Source: a virus
Length of the DNA: 36,995 nt
IMG/VR virus record: IMGVR_UViG_3300025674_000142
Coordinates: 1 to 36,995 of that record
Strand: one strand, 5' to 3'
Shown here: positions 6,177-13,046 of the stretch, one piece after another
How positions within the stretch are numbered: the first letter of the stretch is position 1
Layout: each line of letters begins with the position of its first letter
Made by a program: the position numbers and the translations under genes
Notes under the pieces: generated by a model
What the model was told of the DNA's origin: nothing
Database searches by the model: none
What the model saw: the letters and a program-made list of their open reading frames with translations, nothing else

Positions 6177-6595
6177 AACCAAAGACAGAAGATAGAAAGA
6201 AGTTTGATTTAGATTTACAGTATGGGCAAGTAAAAGAAAAGATTGTTGCCGACATGCTACAAGATAAGAAGATAGAAGTAAAATCTGAAAGAGGTATGTG
6301 GTTAAAGACAGGTAACATTGCGATTGAATATGAAAGCTATGGTAAACCTAGTGGTATTAACGCAACCAAAGCAGACTACTGGTTTCATAATCTATGTGTG
6401 GGAGACCAAGTATATGGTACACTAGTATTTGAAACTAAGATGTTAAAGAGAATTGTTAATACATCTATCAATGAGAATCAAGTTAGAAGTGTATCTGGTG
6501 GAGACCATAATGCAAGTAAGATGTATCTAATGAATATACAGAATCTTTTTTCTCAAAATATAATTAAAAATTCAATAGGAGATATTAATGACTGA
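6158..6595 (+). CDS. PD-(D/E)XK-like nuclease or Holliday-junction-resolvase-like protein
   Basis: 145-aa protein starting at ATG 6158 after TAGGAGT, overlapping the polymerase stop. A helix (QVKEKIVADML, about 23-33, with E27) is followed by a strand carrying E40-V-K42 and a further strand (GNIAIEYE), the layout of small PD-(D/E)XK nucleases. The segment GKPSGINATKADYWF fits restriction/resolvase-type folds, in which the substrate is branched or double-stranded DNA. T7 carries its junction endonuclease (gp3) among replication genes, so position fits. The family assignment is from motif layout only. Confidence 0.55.
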   Translation: MGRNTLEPKTEDRKKFDLDLQYGQVKEKIVADMLQDKKIEVKSERGMWLKTGNIAIEYESYGKPSGINATKADYWFHNLCVGDQVYGTLVFETKMLKRIVNTSINENQVRSVSGGDHNASKMYLMNIQNLFSQNIIKNSIGDIND

Positions 6596-6968
6596 AGAAG
6601 AATTAAAAAAACAATATAATGAAGATTTAAAAAAAGAAAATAATCGTTTAAAGGTAGGAATTAAAACTAAAGATTTAGACTCTTTAAAAAAAGATTTAAT
6701 AGAACAGAGAGAAAAATATTTTACTCTAGTGGCATATGCTAGAGGTGTTTTTCCTGATATATCAAAAAAAATAGAAGATATATTTCCTCAAGAGACTAAA
6801 AAGTTTAAAAACTCTCCAGACTTTAATCATGGTTTTAACAGTGGATGTCTTGCTTCATTTCGTTTTATTCTTAATTTAATAGTAGAAGACCCTACTGGTG
6901 ATAATAAATATGATTACTTAAAAAATAAACTTGATGAATTAAAAGAGTTTCCAAAATTAAGTACATAA
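6588..6968 (+). CDS. hypothetical protein, helical
   Basis: 126-aa protein, start ATG 6588 after ATAGGAGAT, overlapping the upstream gene by 8 nt. The N-terminal 60 residues are charged and coiled-coil-like (LKKQYNEDLKKENNRLK; LDSLKKDLIEQREKYF); the rest has aromatic/hydrophobic segments (FNSGCLASFRFILNLIVEDP). No known motif. It is the last gene before the SSB promoter. Lower G+C and heavier Lys/Asn use than neighbours hint at a more recently acquired or weakly constrained gene. Confidence 0.7.
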   Translation: MTEEELKKQYNEDLKKENNRLKVGIKTKDLDSLKKDLIEQREKYFTLVAYARGVFPDISKKIEDIFPQETKKFKNSPDFNHGFNSGCLASFRFILNLIVEDPTGDNKYDYLKNKLDELKEFPKLST

Positions 6969-6975
6969 AAAAGTG

Positions 6976-7005
6976 TTGACAATGCATAGTAAAATATGCT
7001 ATAAT
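6976..7005 (+). promoter_or_regulatory. strong sigma70 promoter of the SSB gene
   Basis: TTGACA (6976-6981), an 18-nt spacer and TATAAT (7000-7005) with TATGC before it (extended -10). Both hexamers are consensus. It lies in the 66-nt gap between the hypothetical gene and the SSB gene; the predicted start near 7012 leaves a short leader with GGAGT before ATG 7034. Confidence 0.8.
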
Positions 7006-7033
7006 ATAATTTTATTAACAAAAAGGAGTACAC

Positions 7034-7504
7034 ATGAGTGTAATTAGTGGAACAGCTTATTGGGCGAGCATTACAAGCCCAAATACAACCTTTGATGCAG
7101 ATGGTACATGGAGTATTGATGTAGCTAATTTAGATGCAGATAACAAAGCTATCGCAGAGAAGGATGGTTTAATTATTAAAAACAAAGGTGATGACAGAGG
7201 AGACTTTGTTAACATTAAAAGAAACGTCAAGAGAAAAGATGGTAACTTAAATACTGCACCGGAAGTTCTTGATGCTCAGAAGAGAACTATGATGAGTACG
7301 TTAGTAGGTAATGGTTCTAAAGTAAATGTACTATACTCTACATATGAGTGGAAGTTTAAAGGGAGAGCTGGAGTATCAGCTGACCTGAAGAAAGTACAGG
7401 TAGTCGATTTAGTTCCTTATCAGGGTGATGCAGATGATGCATTTGATGTAGTACCTGATGGTTATTCTGCTGAAGCAGATGAAAAAATTCCTTTTGCCTC
7501 TTAA
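7034..7504 (+). CDS. gp2.5-like single-stranded DNA-binding protein
   Basis: 156-aa OB-fold ssDNA-binding protein of the type found in T7-like marine phages. The core has alternating beta strands and aromatic/basic residues (TAYWASITSP; DFVNIKRNVKRKDG; YEWKFKGRAG), and the C-terminal 25 residues are acidic (DADDAFDVVPDG), as expected for the tail by which T7 gp2.5 contacts polymerase and helicase. The last residues are IPFAS, so the terminal aromatic residue of T7 gp2.5 is only approximated by the Phe near the end. It has its own promoter (6976) and terminator (7515), consistent with the high amounts of SSB needed during replication. Confidence 0.8.
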   Translation: MSVISGTAYWASITSPNTTFDADGTWSIDVANLDADNKAIAEKDGLIIKNKGDDRGDFVNIKRNVKRKDGNLNTAPEVLDAQKRTMMSTLVGNGSKVNVLYSTYEWKFKGRAGVSADLKKVQVVDLVPYQGDADDAFDVVPDGYSAEADEKIPFAS

Positions 7505-7514
7505 CTAAAGGATA

Positions 7515-7551
7515 GTGGGAGACTGTTTGGCTGAGCAGTCTCTCACGTTTT
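7515..7551 (+). terminator. Rho-independent terminator after the SSB gene
   Basis: An 11-bp stem, GTGGGAGACTG (7515-7525) pairing with CAGTCTCTCAC (7536-7546) with one G-U pair, a 10-nt loop and then GTTTTA. The T-run is short (4 T), so some read-through to the exonuclease gene at 7556 is likely. Confidence 0.75.
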
Positions 7552-7555
7552 ATAT

Positions 7556-8413
7556 ATGAAAAAAATAGATACAATAGTAGAAGATATATATGGTTTGTTT
7601 GAGAAGAAGAACGAACATCTTACTGAGAAAGAAGTAGATAAATGTATAGATGATTTTGCTAGCTCGGTTAAAGTGCATGTAAAAGACTTCTTAAAACAGA
7701 TGCCTCAAGATAAACCTAGGTTAAGATTATCAACTATAGGTAGACCAGATAGGCAACTGTGGTATGATTTTAAACAGCCTCGCACCGAGTCTTTTCCACC
7801 TAGTACCAGGATTAAGTTTCTCTATGGTTATATCCTAGAAGAACTATTAATTATGCTTGCCTCTATCTCTGGACATAAGGTAACTCAACAACAGAAGCAA
7901 GTAGAAGTGGAAGGAGTTAAAGGACATCAAGATTGTTTTATAGATGACGTATTAGTAGATTGTAAGAGTGCCTCTGGTAGAGGATATAATAAATTTAAAT
8001 ATAATAATTTATCAACTGACGACCCTTTCGGATACATTCCTCAGATATCTGCATACGCAGAAGGTAATGGAGTAAATGAAGCCGGCTTTCTAGTTATTAA
8101 TAAATCTACAGGAGAACTATGTTATACAAAAGTACATTCATTGGAGATGATAAATGCTAAAGAAAGAGTTAAGAAGATTAAAGAAGTGGTTAAGTCTGAT
8201 ACTGCACCGGACAAATGCTACCCTGCTGTTGCTGATGGCAAGTCTGGGAATTATAAGCTTGCTACTGGTTGTATTTATTGTAGTCATAAGCATACTTGTT
8301 GGAGTGATGCTAATAGTGGTGAAGGACTTCGTGCTTTTAATTATTCAACTGGTAAAAGATATCTCACACATGTTGAGAAAGCACCTAACGTAGAGGAAGT
8401 ACATGATAAATAA
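7556..8413 (+). CDS. Cas4/RecB-like PD-(D/E)XK exonuclease with probable Fe-S cluster
   Basis: 285-aa nuclease. Motif I region GYILEELLI (E95/E96), motif II GHQD (H124, D126), motif III DCK (D135, K137) and the RecB-family QxxxY (Q163, Y167). The C-terminal cysteines C221, C239, C242 and C248 (GCIYC...TCW) match the Cys cluster that binds Fe-S in Cas4/AddB-type nucleases; an N-terminal Cys (C30) is also present. In T7-like phages this fills the place of the gp6 exonuclease, degrading host DNA and processing recombination ends. ATG 7556 directly follows the SSB terminator, and no strong ribosome-binding site is seen. The end overlaps the homing endonuclease by 11 nt. Confidence 0.85.
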   Translation: MKKIDTIVEDIYGLFEKKNEHLTEKEVDKCIDDFASSVKVHVKDFLKQMPQDKPRLRLSTIGRPDRQLWYDFKQPRTESFPPSTRIKFLYGYILEELLIMLASISGHKVTQQQKQVEVEGVKGHQDCFIDDVLVDCKSASGRGYNKFKYNNLSTDDPFGYIPQISAYAEGNGVNEAGFLVINKSTGELCYTKVHSLEMINAKERVKKIKEVVKSDTAPDKCYPAVADGKSGNYKLATGCIYCSHKHTCWSDANSGEGLRAFNYSTGKRYLTHVEKAPNVEEVHDK

Positions 8414-9104
8414 TCATTGGACTTGTTATGGCACAGAAAAATCTTTTGTGCCTAACGAGGATAAGTTTGGTTTTGTTTATATTATAACAAACACTAAGAA
8501 TGATAAAGCCTATGTAGGATGTAAACAATATTACATAGGTAAATCTAAGAAGCAATCTAGATGGCAGACTTATACAGGTTCTTCTAAATATTTAAATGAA
8601 GATATTAAAAAGATAGGTAAAAAATATTTTACATTTGAAGTAATAGCAGAGTATAAAAACAAAAGAAGTTTACGTTACTATGAGATGTACTATCAAGTAA
8701 AGTGGAATGTTCTTACTGCTACTATAGAAGGTAGTGATAATCCTGCATTTTATAATTCATATGTTGGTGGTAAGTTTTATAGACCTATTGAAAGTTATAT
8801 GCCTCATACAGAAGAAACTAAAATAAAAATGAGTAAAGCTCAAACAGGAGAAAAACATCCTCTGTATGGTAAAAAACATACAGAAGAAACTAAAAATAAA
8901 ATGCGTGAAGCTAAATTAGGAGAAAACAATTATTGGTATGGTAAAAAACATACAGAAGAAACTAAAAATAAAATGCGTGAAGCTCACACAGGAGAAGACA
9001 ATCCTATGTATGGTAAAAAACATACAGAAGAAGCTAAAAGAAAAATAAGTGAAGCTCGTTTAAAAAGAATAACAAAAGTAAAATATATTGACAATGAAGA
9101 ATGA
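8403..9104 (+). CDS. GIY-YIG homing endonuclease with NUMOD3 repeats
   Basis: 233-aa free-standing homing endonuclease. N-terminal GIY-YIG nuclease: VYI (25-27), YVG (37-39), catalytic Arg in SRWQTYTGSS (R53), catalytic Glu in RYYEMYYQ (E94) and the closing Asn (N118). From about residue 134 four tandem copies of a 24-residue NUMOD3 DNA-binding module follow (consensus YGKKHTEETKNKMREA). It would cut a specific DNA site and spread by repair. The ATG at 8403 has GAGGAAG upstream and overlaps the exonuclease stop; its end overlaps the next gene by 11 nt, so it is embedded in the operon without breaking a reading frame. Confidence 0.9.
   Translation: MINNHWTCYGTEKSFVPNEDKFGFVYIITNTKNDKAYVGCKQYYIGKSKKQSRWQTYTGSSKYLNEDIKKIGKKYFTFEVIAEYKNKRSLRYYEMYYQVKWNVLTATIEGSDNPAFYNSYVGGKFYRPIESYMPHTEETKIKMSKAQTGEKHPLYGKKHTEETKNKMREAKLGENNYWYGKKHTEETKNKMREAHTGEDNPMYGKKHTEEAKRKISEARLKRITKVKYIDNEE
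8864..9050 (+). repeat. 72-nt-period tandem repeats inside the homing endonuclease gene
   Basis: A 49-nt stretch at 8864-8912 recurs identically at 8936-8984, exactly 72 nt later; diverged copies precede (about 8805-8850) and follow (about 9008-9050). They encode the NUMOD3 modules. Perfect identity of the two middle copies suggests recent duplication or gene conversion. Confidence 0.85.
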
Positions 9105-9116
9105 ACCTGATATAAT
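9088..9116 (+). promoter_or_regulatory. consensus sigma70 promoter inside the 5' end of the HTH-like gene
   Basis: TTGACA (9088-9093), a 17-nt spacer and TATAAT (9111-9116) preceded by TGA: a full consensus match with optimal spacing. The start near 9123 lies downstream of ATG 9094, so the transcript would mainly serve the DUF3310 gene and the RNR. Confidence 0.6.
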
Positions 9117-9444
9117 ACAGATAGAAAACTTATTCTATTCTGAACCTTACAACTCAGAGAAGAGATTGTTTTTGTCTGTAATACTACAAGCATTATTAGA
9201 TGTATCAAAGAATGTTATTACATCTAATGATAAAGTAAACAAAGCACGAGCTGAGTCCTGGTTCTTTGCAGAGGTTGGAGTAACTTGCGAGAACTTTGAA
9301 ACAGTTTGTGGTATGGCAGGAGTAACACCAAGTAAAGCTAGGTCATTTGCTTACAAGGTTATTAGGGCAGACAATAAGAAGTTTTTAAGAAATAGAATAA
9401 GAAGTGTATTAAGAGGCGACAATGAAAAAGAAAATGACGTTTAA
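9094..9444 (+). CDS. HTH-like DNA-binding protein (putative)
   Basis: 116-aa protein. ATG 9094 is preferred over TTG 9088; it overlaps the homing endonuclease end. The stretch about residues 66-90 (NFETVCGMAGVTPSKARSF) reads as a helix-turn-helix, with AGV at the turn and a following recognition helix, and the C-terminus is basic (FLRNRIRSVLRG). It could be a phage transcription regulator acting on the promoters in this arm, but that is inference. No ribosome-binding site is seen, so translation may depend on coupling with the upstream gene. It overlaps the next gene by 23 nt. Confidence 0.6.
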   Translation: MKNEPDIIQIENLFYSEPYNSEKRLFLSVILQALLDVSKNVITSNDKVNKARAESWFFAEVGVTCENFETVCGMAGVTPSKARSFAYKVIRADNKKFLRNRIRSVLRGDNEKENDV

Positions 9445-9793
9445 AGAAAGTTTTTATAAATTATATTCTGATATGAGAAAGGTAGAAGAGGATAGAGATA
9501 TGGGACAAATGGATGAGGCAATAAGAGAGACAGTTAAACAACAAGGTTTTAAGAAAACAAATATAAAGAAGGAAGCTATTATAGCTACAGATAGACAGGT
9601 AGGTGGAGACCATTATAAGACTTGTAAGATACAGCCTGTTGATTATATTGTAGAAAATAACCTGACATTTCTTGAGGGTAATGTAGTAAAGTATATTACA
9701 AGACACAGAAGAAAAGGTGAAGGTGCTAATGACATTGAGAAAGTAATACATTATTGTGAACTAATATTGGAGAAAGATTATGGCAGGAAATAA
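9422..9793 (+). CDS. DUF3310 / T7 gp1.7-like nucleotide kinase
   Basis: 123-aa protein. Residues 58-117 match the DUF3310 pattern: GGDHYK (61-66), IQPVDYI (70-76), NNLTFLEGNVVKYITRH (79-95) and a lysine-rich, helical end (IEKVIHYCELIL). T7 gp1.7 has this domain and has been described as a nucleoside monophosphate kinase. The N-terminal 55 residues are charged and helical and outside the domain. Position directly before the RNR (14-nt overlap) supports a role in the dNTP supply. Confidence 0.8.
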   Translation: MKKKMTFKESFYKLYSDMRKVEEDRDMGQMDEAIRETVKQQGFKKTNIKKEAIIATDRQVGGDHYKTCKIQPVDYIVENNLTFLEGNVVKYITRHRRKGEGANDIEKVIHYCELILEKDYGRK

Positions 9794-11705
9794 CTATTTA
9801 CCTACAGAGTATCAGACATTTATACATGCGTCTAGATATGCACGTTGGTTAGAAGAAGAAGGTAGAAGAGAAACATGGATAGAAACAGTATCTAGATTTA
9901 GTAACTTCTTTCAAGGACATTTAGATAAAAATCTAGGTGTTGTCTTACCTCCAGAAGTATGGAGAAGAATAGAAGATAGTATTATAGGATTACAAGTTAT
10001 GCCTTCTATGAGAGCATTGATGACAGCAGGGCCTGCATTAGAAAGAGAAAACATCTCTGGATATAATTGTTCTTATACTCCTATAGATAGTCCACGTTCT
10101 TTTGATGAGATACTTTATATACTTATGAATGGTACAGGTGTAGGTTTCTCTGTTGAAAGAGAAGGAGTTTTAAAATTACCTACTATACCTCATAGAGAGT
10201 TTGAACAAACAGAAGATGTTATATCTATAGCTGATTCTAAAGAAGGATGGGCCAGAGGATTTAGAGATTTAATATCTTTTCTTTATACTAATAGAATACC
10301 TAAAGTAAATGTAAGTAAAGTAAGACCTGCAGGTGCTAGGTTAAATACTTTTGGTGGTAGGGCTAGTGGGCCTCAACCTTTAGTTAACCTAATTGATTTT
10401 ACTATTAATAAGTTTAAAGAAGCTAAAGGTAGAAAGTTATCTTCTATGGAGTGTCACGATATTGTGTGTAAGACTGGTGAAGTTGTGGTTGTTGGTGGTG
10501 TGCGTAGGTCAGCTCTTATATCTCTGTCTAATTTATCAGACCAGAGATTAAGAGTTGCTAAGTCTGGTGCTTGGTGGGAGACAAATCCTGAGAGAGCATT
10601 AGCTAATAACTCAGTAGCATATACAGAAAAACCTGATGTAGGTATGTTTATGAAAGAATGGTTAGCATTGTTTGAAAGTAAATCAGGTGAACGTGGTATC
10701 TTTAATAGAGCATCTGCTCAAGAAAAAGCTAAAGAAAATGGTAGACGTAAATCAGACTATGCTTTTGGTACTAATCCTTGTAGTGAGATTATACTTAGAC
10801 CTAATCAATTCTGTAACTTAACTGAGGTAGTATGTAGACCTGCTGATACAATAGAAACTTTAAAAGATAAGATAGAAGTAGCTACTATACTAGGTACAAT
10901 ACAAGCTACACTTACTAACTTTGGTTATCTAAGAAAGAGATGGAAAGATAATACAGAAGAAGAAAGATTATTAGGTGTATCATTAACAGGTATTATGGAT
11001 AATAGTATACTATCTAGAATGAGAAGTACGTTACCAGAAACACTACAAGACATGAAACAGAAAGCTGTGTCAGTAAACAAAGAGTGGTCAGAGAAGTTAG
11101 GTATACCACAATCAACAGCTATTACCTGTGTTAAACCTTCAGGTACAGTTAGTCAGTTAGTTGATAGTGCTAGTGGTATTCATGCTAGACATAACCCTTA
11201 CTATATTAGAACAGTAAGAGGAGATAAGAAAGACCCTTTAACAGAGTTTATGAAAGACCAGGGTATACCTTGTGAAGATGATGTAATGCAACCAAATAAT
11301 GCTGTGTTCTCTTTTCCTATGAAGGCAGATTCTAATGCTGTATTTAGAAATGATATGACAGCTATAGAACAGTTAGAGATATGGAAGTGTTATGCACAAC
11401 ATTGGTGTGAACATAAACCATCAGTAACTATATCAGTTAAAGAACATGAATGGGTTAATGTAGGTAACTGGTGTTGGAATAACTTTGATACATTATCTGG
11501 TATATCATTCTTACCTTTCTCTGACCATACATATCAACAAGCACCTTATCAAGATATAGATAAAGCTACATATGAAGAGCTTGCTTCTAAGATGCCGGAG
11601 AATATTAACTGGTCTGAGCTTAGTAAGTTTGAGAAAGAAGATACAACAAAAGGAGCACAAGAATTAGCATGTACTGCAGGTTCATGTGAGTTAGTAGATA
11701 TATAA
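9780..11705 (+). CDS. nrdJ: class II (adenosylcobalamin-dependent) ribonucleotide reductase, monomeric type
   Basis: 641-aa B12-dependent RNR similar to the Lactobacillus leichmannii triphosphate reductase (739 aa). Matches in order: YARWLEEEGR (20-30); NCSY with the first redox Cys (C97); FGGRASGP (191-198); NPCSEI with C334 and E336; CNLTE with C345 (C334 and C345 align with the reference pair that includes the radical and redox cysteines); KPSGTVSQL; and the C-terminal relay pair C631/C636 (CTAGSC). It makes dNTPs for phage DNA, without oxygen dependence but needing cobalamin from the host. It is shorter than the reference mainly between VGFSVER and EGWARG. ATG 9780 follows GGAGAAAG and overlaps the DUF3310 gene. 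Confidence 0.93.
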   Translation: MAGNNYLPTEYQTFIHASRYARWLEEEGRRETWIETVSRFSNFFQGHLDKNLGVVLPPEVWRRIEDSIIGLQVMPSMRALMTAGPALERENISGYNCSYTPIDSPRSFDEILYILMNGTGVGFSVEREGVLKLPTIPHREFEQTEDVISIADSKEGWARGFRDLISFLYTNRIPKVNVSKVRPAGARLNTFGGRASGPQPLVNLIDFTINKFKEAKGRKLSSMECHDIVCKTGEVVVVGGVRRSALISLSNLSDQRLRVAKSGAWWETNPERALANNSVAYTEKPDVGMFMKEWLALFESKSGERGIFNRASAQEKAKENGRRKSDYAFGTNPCSEIILRPNQFCNLTEVVCRPADTIETLKDKIEVATILGTIQATLTNFGYLRKRWKDNTEEERLLGVSLTGIMDNSILSRMRSTLPETLQDMKQKAVSVNKEWSEKLGIPQSTAITCVKPSGTVSQLVDSASGIHARHNPYYIRTVRGDKKDPLTEFMKDQGIPCEDDVMQPNNAVFSFPMKADSNAVFRNDMTAIEQLEIWKCYAQHWCEHKPSVTISVKEHEWVNVGNWCWNNFDTLSGISFLPFSDHTYQQAPYQDIDKATYEELASKMPENINWSELSKFEKEDTTKGAQELACTAGSCELVDI

Positions 11706-11713
11706 GTTTTTTG

Positions 11714-11742
11714 TTGCATTCATATAAAAAATATGTTATAAT
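11714..11742 (+). promoter_or_regulatory. extended -10 promoter before the exported-protein gene
   Basis: TTGCAT (11714-11719), a 17-nt spacer and TATAAT (11737-11742) preceded by TATGT (TATGTTATAAT). It has the same -35 and spacing as at 1333-1361. It occupies the 71-nt gap after the RNR, one of the few real intergenic gaps in this arm; predicted start about 11749. Confidence 0.75.
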
Positions 11743-11776
11743 AGTAGTATTATAAAAAATAATAAAAAGGAAAAAC

Positions 11777-12025
11777 ATGAAAATAATTTTAGTATTAATA
11801 ATAAGTTTATTTACATTACAATTAAAAGCAGACCCTTGGTTTGATTCAATAGGTTATAGGTATTATCATGATATGGATAATGAACGTAATGGTTCTAAGT
11901 TTAGAAGTTATTTAAAAAAGAAAATGTCTAATGGTAATAACTTAAAGATTGCATATGAAAGAACTAGAAGTGGTATGGGTATGGAAGCAGGTACTGCATT
12001 TATTGATTATGAATTTAAGTTCTAG
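11777..12025 (+). CDS. small exported, possibly outer-membrane-associated protein
   Basis: 82-aa protein with a clear Sec signal peptide: MKIILVLIISLFTLQLKA, cleavage expected after A18 before DPWF. The mature 64 residues contain alternating polar/hydrophobic strands (NLKIAYERTR; GTAFIDYEFKF) and end in Phe, features of outer-membrane beta-strand proteins, though too short for a full barrel alone. Start ATG 11777 after AAAGGAAAAA, under its own promoter. Possible roles are superinfection exclusion at the outer membrane or lysis assistance; neither can be proven here. Downstream are surface-sugar genes. Confidence 0.75.
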   Translation: MKIILVLIISLFTLQLKADPWFDSIGYRYYHDMDNERNGSKFRSYLKKKMSNGNNLKIAYERTRSGMGMEAGTAFIDYEFKF

Positions 12026-12033
12026 GAGACAAG

Positions 12034-12822
12034 ATGAAAATTAGAAATGATATGGATACAGTATATATTGGCTATGACCCTAGAGAACATGCAGCTTATG
12101 AGGTATTAAAGTTTTCTATAGAAATCAGAGCTAAGAACCCTGTAAGAATTGTGCCTCTTAAAAAAGATGCATTGATTAGAAATGGTATGTTCAAAAGAAA
12201 GTCTAACAAGATGGGCAATCAACAGTATGATGAGATAGATGGTAAACCTTTCTCTACTGATTTTAGTTTTACTAGATTTCTTGTACCACATCTAAACTTA
12301 TATGAAGGTATGGCATTATATTTAGATACAGATATGTATTGCTATGGAGATATAACAGAACTATTTGATATGTGTAGAGATAATTATTATCCTGTATGGG
12401 CAGTACATCATAAGTATAATGTAGATAAAGGTGTAAAGATGGATGGTCAGGCACAAGAACCTTATAATATGAAGAACTGGTCTAGCCTTATGATGTTTAA
12501 TTGTGGTCATCATTATTTAGAAAAACTAAGTATTGATGCTATTAATACAGAGAAAGGTAGATGGTTACATACATTTAAATGGTTGCCAGATGAGGCCTCA
12601 GATGTGGGGCAGATACCTGAAGAGTGGAATTGGCTTGATGGTCATTCACCAGAAGATATGAAAGCTAAGATTGTACACTTTACAACAGGTGGACCTTGGT
12701 TTTCTAAGTGGAAACCTAGAGGAACTACTGAAGGTAAGTATGCTGTGAAGTGGTGTGAAGATGCTAGGTGGTTACAAATGAAAGGTATAATACCTAAAGA
12801 AAAGGATTATTTAATAGCATGA
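12034..12822 (+). CDS. GT8-like glycosyltransferase
   Basis: 262-aa nucleotide-sugar-dependent glycosyltransferase of GT-A fold. YIGYDPREH (11-19) is a typical first strand; DTD (98-100, in LYLDTDMY) is the metal-binding DxD motif; HFTTGGPW near the C-terminus matches the second metal/diphosphate loop of GT8-like enzymes. The length is normal for a single catalytic domain. ATG 12034 follows AGGAGAC; an alternative start is M7. It leads a run with a GT/MTase/DUF115 fusion and a methyltransferase, pointing to modification of a phage or host surface glycan (inference). Confidence 0.8.
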   Translation: MKIRNDMDTVYIGYDPREHAAYEVLKFSIEIRAKNPVRIVPLKKDALIRNGMFKRKSNKMGNQQYDEIDGKPFSTDFSFTRFLVPHLNLYEGMALYLDTDMYCYGDITELFDMCRDNYYPVWAVHHKYNVDKGVKMDGQAQEPYNMKNWSSLMMFNCGHHYLEKLSIDAINTEKGRWLHTFKWLPDEASDVGQIPEEWNWLDGHSPEDMKAKIVHFTTGGPWFSKWKPRGTTEGKYAVKWCEDARWLQMKGIIPKEKDYLIA

Positions 12823-13046
12823 GAGAACTATCAGACACATTATATAAATCATTGAGATGTCATTATAAAGCTGAAGTTAATAGAGCATTATATCAACTTG
12901 ATTTAGCATTTCAAAAACCGGTGGCAATAGGAGAACATCCAAAGATAGTAGAAGATTCTATTGTATTAATAAAACAATTAGCTGAAGCTGAAGAAGCTTT
13001 ACAAACATTAGAGAATAACTTTGGAGCATATAATGAAAAAAGTTAA
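12819..13046 (+). CDS. small helical hypothetical protein
   Basis: 75-aa protein overlapping the glycosyltransferase stop (ATGA at 12819) and the next gene's start. Two probable helices (KAEVNRALYQLDLAF; IVLIKQLAEAEEALQTLEN) suggest a helical hairpin or coiled coil. Not recognised. Located between two sugar-transfer genes, it could be an accessory subunit, but this rests on position only. Confidence 0.65.
   Translation: MRELSDTLYKSLRCHYKAEVNRALYQLDLAFQKPVAIGEHPKIVEDSIVLIKQLAEAEEALQTLENNFGAYNEKS

Noticed and set aside
8154-8393. 79-codon + strand frame inside the exonuclease gene
   Set aside because: Lies wholly within the exonuclease in another frame, removes no gap, and gives leucine/isoleucine-rich nonsense.
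8810-9050. 72-nt-spaced repeats as a CRISPR array
   Set aside because: The repeats and the intervals are one continuous coding frame for NUMOD3 modules; there are no unique spacers.
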